Origin: Collybia mongolica
Taxonomy: Eukaryota > Basidiomycota > Agaricomycetes > Agaricales > Clitocybaceae
DNA length: 64,000 nucleotides
Assembly: GCA_013420905.1 (NCBI GenBank)
Contig: JAAXNY010000009.1
Span: 558,001-622,000 of the forward strand
Direction: 5' to 3'
Part shown: one piece after another, positions 61,135 to 64,000 of the stretch
Position numbering within the stretch: position 1 is the first letter of the stretch
Layout: the number at the start of each line of letters is the position of its first letter
Made by a program: the position numbers and the translations under genes
The notes under the pieces: generated by a model
Database searches by the model: none
What the model saw: the letters and a program-made list of their open reading frames with translations, nothing else
Told to the model about the DNA's origin: nothing

Positions 61135-64000
61135 ATGCATCGATTCCGGTAAGTTCCCCATAATTCTGGCCTGAGAAAGATTGTCTTAGCGCCGTGCCTT
61201 ATCCTACACAGGAAAAAGTCGGAGACCAGACGCAGCGACCATATCCCCTCCTCGCCCTCCGCAGAAGCCGTTAACGAACAAGAACATCTCCCCCAGTTAC
61301 CTCTGCCCAACGACTTCCGCACTTCATTAATTCTACCAGAGTAAGGGTTTAGTACTCGTGTGATTATGACAAATGACAGCTAATGTTTTTCGGTTCATTA
61401 GTCTCTCGCGTCGTTTCTCTCTCTTGCGCTCGTCGTCTGGGGATCCTGTTTCATTCGAGACCCTAAGGAGTCGTCTGGCTGAACAGAGAGCGCGCGGGGC
61501 ACCGAACCAGATATCAGAAGAAGAAGAGGACATGATACTAGAAACCCTGCGTGGCATCCGCTCGAAGAACACGGGACCTGCTCTACGGTCACAGGAGAAC
61601 GTGATGGAAGGTGGTGACCTATCAGTTCGCCAATCTGTCCAGTCGACAAGCACGATAGGATCACTAGCACCATCGTCGCCAGCATCATCTCCCAGTGGTC
61701 GATCGAAACGGTACAGTAACAACTTGTTTGGATCAGGTCGATTCCGTGACTACACGTACATGAGGAGTGTGACCAAAAACGGCAGCACTCGAACGCAGTC
61801 GCTCACACCCACCGAGTCGTCAGCCAGCCTACAGGGCAACACTTCATCAATCGCAGAGAGTCTGAGGCCCGTCACACCTGAAGGTAGCGGTGTCTCGTCA
61901 ACCCAATCAAGCCCGAACGACAAACAATTATCGCGCTCGGCATCATTGGTCGCACCGACTTCCCCCAACGAACCGGTCTTGTCTGTAGCAGAGTACCGCG
62001 TGTCGAAAACTTTGGGCCCAGCGGGGCTTAAGCGTGCGTCGTTAGCGCTCGAAGAAGCTATAAAGGAGATTGAAGAGGAGGCGGAGGACGAAATTGTCAT
62101 GCCTCGGTCAACACCCATACCCCGCATTAGCTCAGACCACCCTCCCCATGCTCCAGAATCATTTGTGGGTCCCATGGTTACTTGGGGGTTTCTCTTATTG
62201 TGACTGACGTACATTGCAGCGTCACTCTGACATATCTCAGTCTTCGGTGTTCGAAGCTGGGATGGCCATCTCCTCTGACAAACAAGACCTCAACGACACC
62301 GACGAACGGCGTGCTTCGCCTGTACCGTCCCGCATTCTCCCAGGTTATATCCCAGGCATGCCGAGACCGATGACACCTCGTGACTTCGATCCAGATGATC
62401 AACGTTCGCACTCCACAACGCCTCGTGCAACATCTCCCATAGCTGCGGCCTTCGTTGATACATCGGTCTCATCGATCCCTAATAATGTCCCTACAGGGTT
62501 ACTTAGACGCGGGTCGACATCTTCTCAATCTCGGCCATCACCTCTTGCTTATTCCCCTCCGGCATCGCCTCTCTTTCTGCAGCGAAGCACTAACGGAAGA
62601 TACACTCCGGATGACAGTAATCGCGATAATTATACAGAATTCGAGAATCCTCTTAATTCATCTCTACTGATTAGACGACGGCCCGCATCTCCGTTATCCA
62701 ACGCTCCTTACCAACCAATGGCAGTATCATCTCGCCCTGGGACACCTTCTAACATTACTTGGACGATCAACCCCAGCGAAAATTCGAAGCCCCCCGCCCA
62801 TAACAGGAATGATAGCTGGGTTAGCGATGGTGGTATAAGCAGTTCCGACATACATGGGTCCCTTGAGGGTCATACTTCTGGGCCGCGAACTCTACGGTCT
62901 CCTGCCTTACCTGACTCTCCAACTCTCGACACCGGAAATCCATATGGCCCCATCTTCAATGAATCGAACACTTTCACGCTTGATAACCGACCTTCTTCAA
63001 AGATGTCGCTTACAGAGCTCGCCTCGCCCCCTCGAGCACCACGCTCTGTCACTCCAACCCAGAACCCATACCGCTCCCCTACCTCCCCTACTTTTTCGAG
63101 CAATAAACGTTCCTCAAAACAAAACACTCCTTCCTCTCTTTTCAACCTTGGCCCTATCCCTCCCCTAATATTTTCACCTCTCGCAAATTCGTCACGCTCG
63201 TCACTCGAGTCAGCAGGGTCAAGTTATCATTCGTGGGATGACCAGAAAGACCGATACCTGAACTTATTTAGTGACACCGACCCGCAACAGCCCGCATGGC
63301 ATAATGTCTCAGCATCCGGACAGTCAAGTTCTGCCACACCTGGGGGCTCGCCTGATGATGATTGGGATGCGGAAGACATCATCGCTCGTCATGCAGGATT
63401 GAAGAAATCGGATTTCGTGGCGATTCAAGAGAAGCTGGTCACAGTGGCTGCAGCGAACACCAACCATGAAAGGGCGCCGTCGGCAATGAGACGCCGAAGG
63501 CCATCGACCTCACAATCCAATTATTCTACTAACGGACGGGAACACAGGGTGAGTTCTATATTTCCATCCTTCCTATCGTTTCATGTCGATTTTTTTTTTC
63601 GAAGGTCGCGAGCCCCCCTCCACAAACGCAACCTCCAGCTTCTCCTATCTCCGCAACGACCAAAGGTGATCGTGATATGAAAGCGAGCGCTCTGTTAAAT
63701 TCTGTGGTAGATAGTATACAATCATCACGCGACCAACCATCGGCCCTTGACACAAACAGTGCTTCGCCAGTCTCCCCCAATGGCAATGACATGTCTCCTA
63801 CCACCCGTCGTAACCGTGACCTCGCTCAGGCTCTCTTTGGTTTAGAAGACACTAAACGCGAGGAGAAGGCTGCGACGGTGGAGAACAACTCGTCTACAAA
63901 CCAGGCTGCGACATCACCTACGACAGCCGACCCCAATTCTGGAGCGGAACAAGATCCTCGTTCTCCACCTCTCAAGACACCATATCAGCTCTCACGAAAT
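61135..64000 (+). CDS. Long Ser/Pro-rich protein, 3' end outside the window
   Basis: Exons begin at 61135 (MHRFR), continue as KKSETRRSDHIPSSPSAE and, after an intron ending at 61400, as DLSRRFSLLRSSSGDPVSFE. The rest is low-complexity, rich in Ser, Pro, Thr and Arg with many S-P sites. A few structured-looking pieces stand out: TLRSRLAEQRARGAPNQIS, GPAGLKRASLALEEAIKEIE and WDAEDIIARHAGLKKSDFVA. Introns near 62173-62218 and 63548-63604 are needed to stay in frame. More than 800 residues are visible, and the frame is open at the window edge (LKTPYQLSRN). I do not recognise the family; a catalytic or lipid-binding domain could lie in the missing C-terminal part. Many S-P sites suggest heavy phosphorylation. 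Confidence 0.7.

Overview
The window is nuclear DNA of a filamentous basidiomycete, most likely an Agaricomycete (mushroom or wood-decay group). Genes are packed on both strands and are cut by many 45-100 nt GT-AG introns. All recognisable products are standard fungal proteins, and several gene models need exons of only 5-30 nt. No prokaryotic operons, rRNA, tRNA or CRISPR were seen. Genus cannot be fixed from sequence reading alone.

Layout, left to right: an alpha-arrestin (+, 963-3180); a tiny five-exon Cbp4-like mitochondrial complex III assembly factor (+, 3687-4717); a SIP5-type RING protein (-, 5408-7359); a SERCA-type Ca2+-ATPase (+, 8382-11967); a GH47 alpha-mannosidase (-, 12168-14328); a divergent homeodomain protein (+, 15229-16479); the 3' part of an unidentified gene (+, 17431-17914); kinetochore Spc24 (-, 18008-18811); an MDR quinone oxidoreductase-like enzyme (-, 19189-20506); exportin CRM1/XPO1 (+, 21301-25404); MCT-1/Tma20 (+, 25754-26489); an SRR1-domain protein (+, 26968-27997); an acidic protein of unknown function (-, 28320-29180); APC/C subunit Cdc27 (-, 29877-32747); and chaperonin CCT1 (-, 33136-35199).

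From 35.7 to 39.2 kb the gene order is interrupted by an accessory stretch. It holds a decayed tandem-repeat gene (signal-peptide-like start, many dibasic sites, about nine repeat units of roughly 144 nt, several frame breaks) and two small non-autonomous DNA transposons. One is Tc1/mariner-like with TA target duplication; the other is hAT-like with an 8-bp target duplication.

The right half returns to housekeeping genes: Cdc25 phosphatase (-, 39206-41485), an IAH1-type SGNH esterase (-, 42822-43733) divergent from tRNA-splicing endonuclease Sen34 (+, 43923-45097), an EI24-family membrane protein (-, 45185-46674), linker histone H1 (-, 47201-48525), a mitochondrial GGQ release-factor-like protein (+, 50648-51356), adenylyl cyclase-associated protein CAP/Srv2 (+, 51772-53762), a PhoD-like phosphatase (+, 54043-57462), an Ash2/Bre2 SPRY protein (-, 57623-59600) divergent from an E2 ubiquitin-conjugating enzyme (+, 59728-60686), and a long Ser/Pro-rich protein running off the window (+, from 61135).

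The genes do not form one pathway. The most unusual signals are micro-exons placed exactly over catalytic motifs (PhoD-like DDHD; release factor GGQ), a homeodomain without the near-invariant Asn51, and the decayed repeat locus with its two MITEs. Exon coordinates were derived by hand from splice consensus, reading frame and family knowledge; no database search was run.
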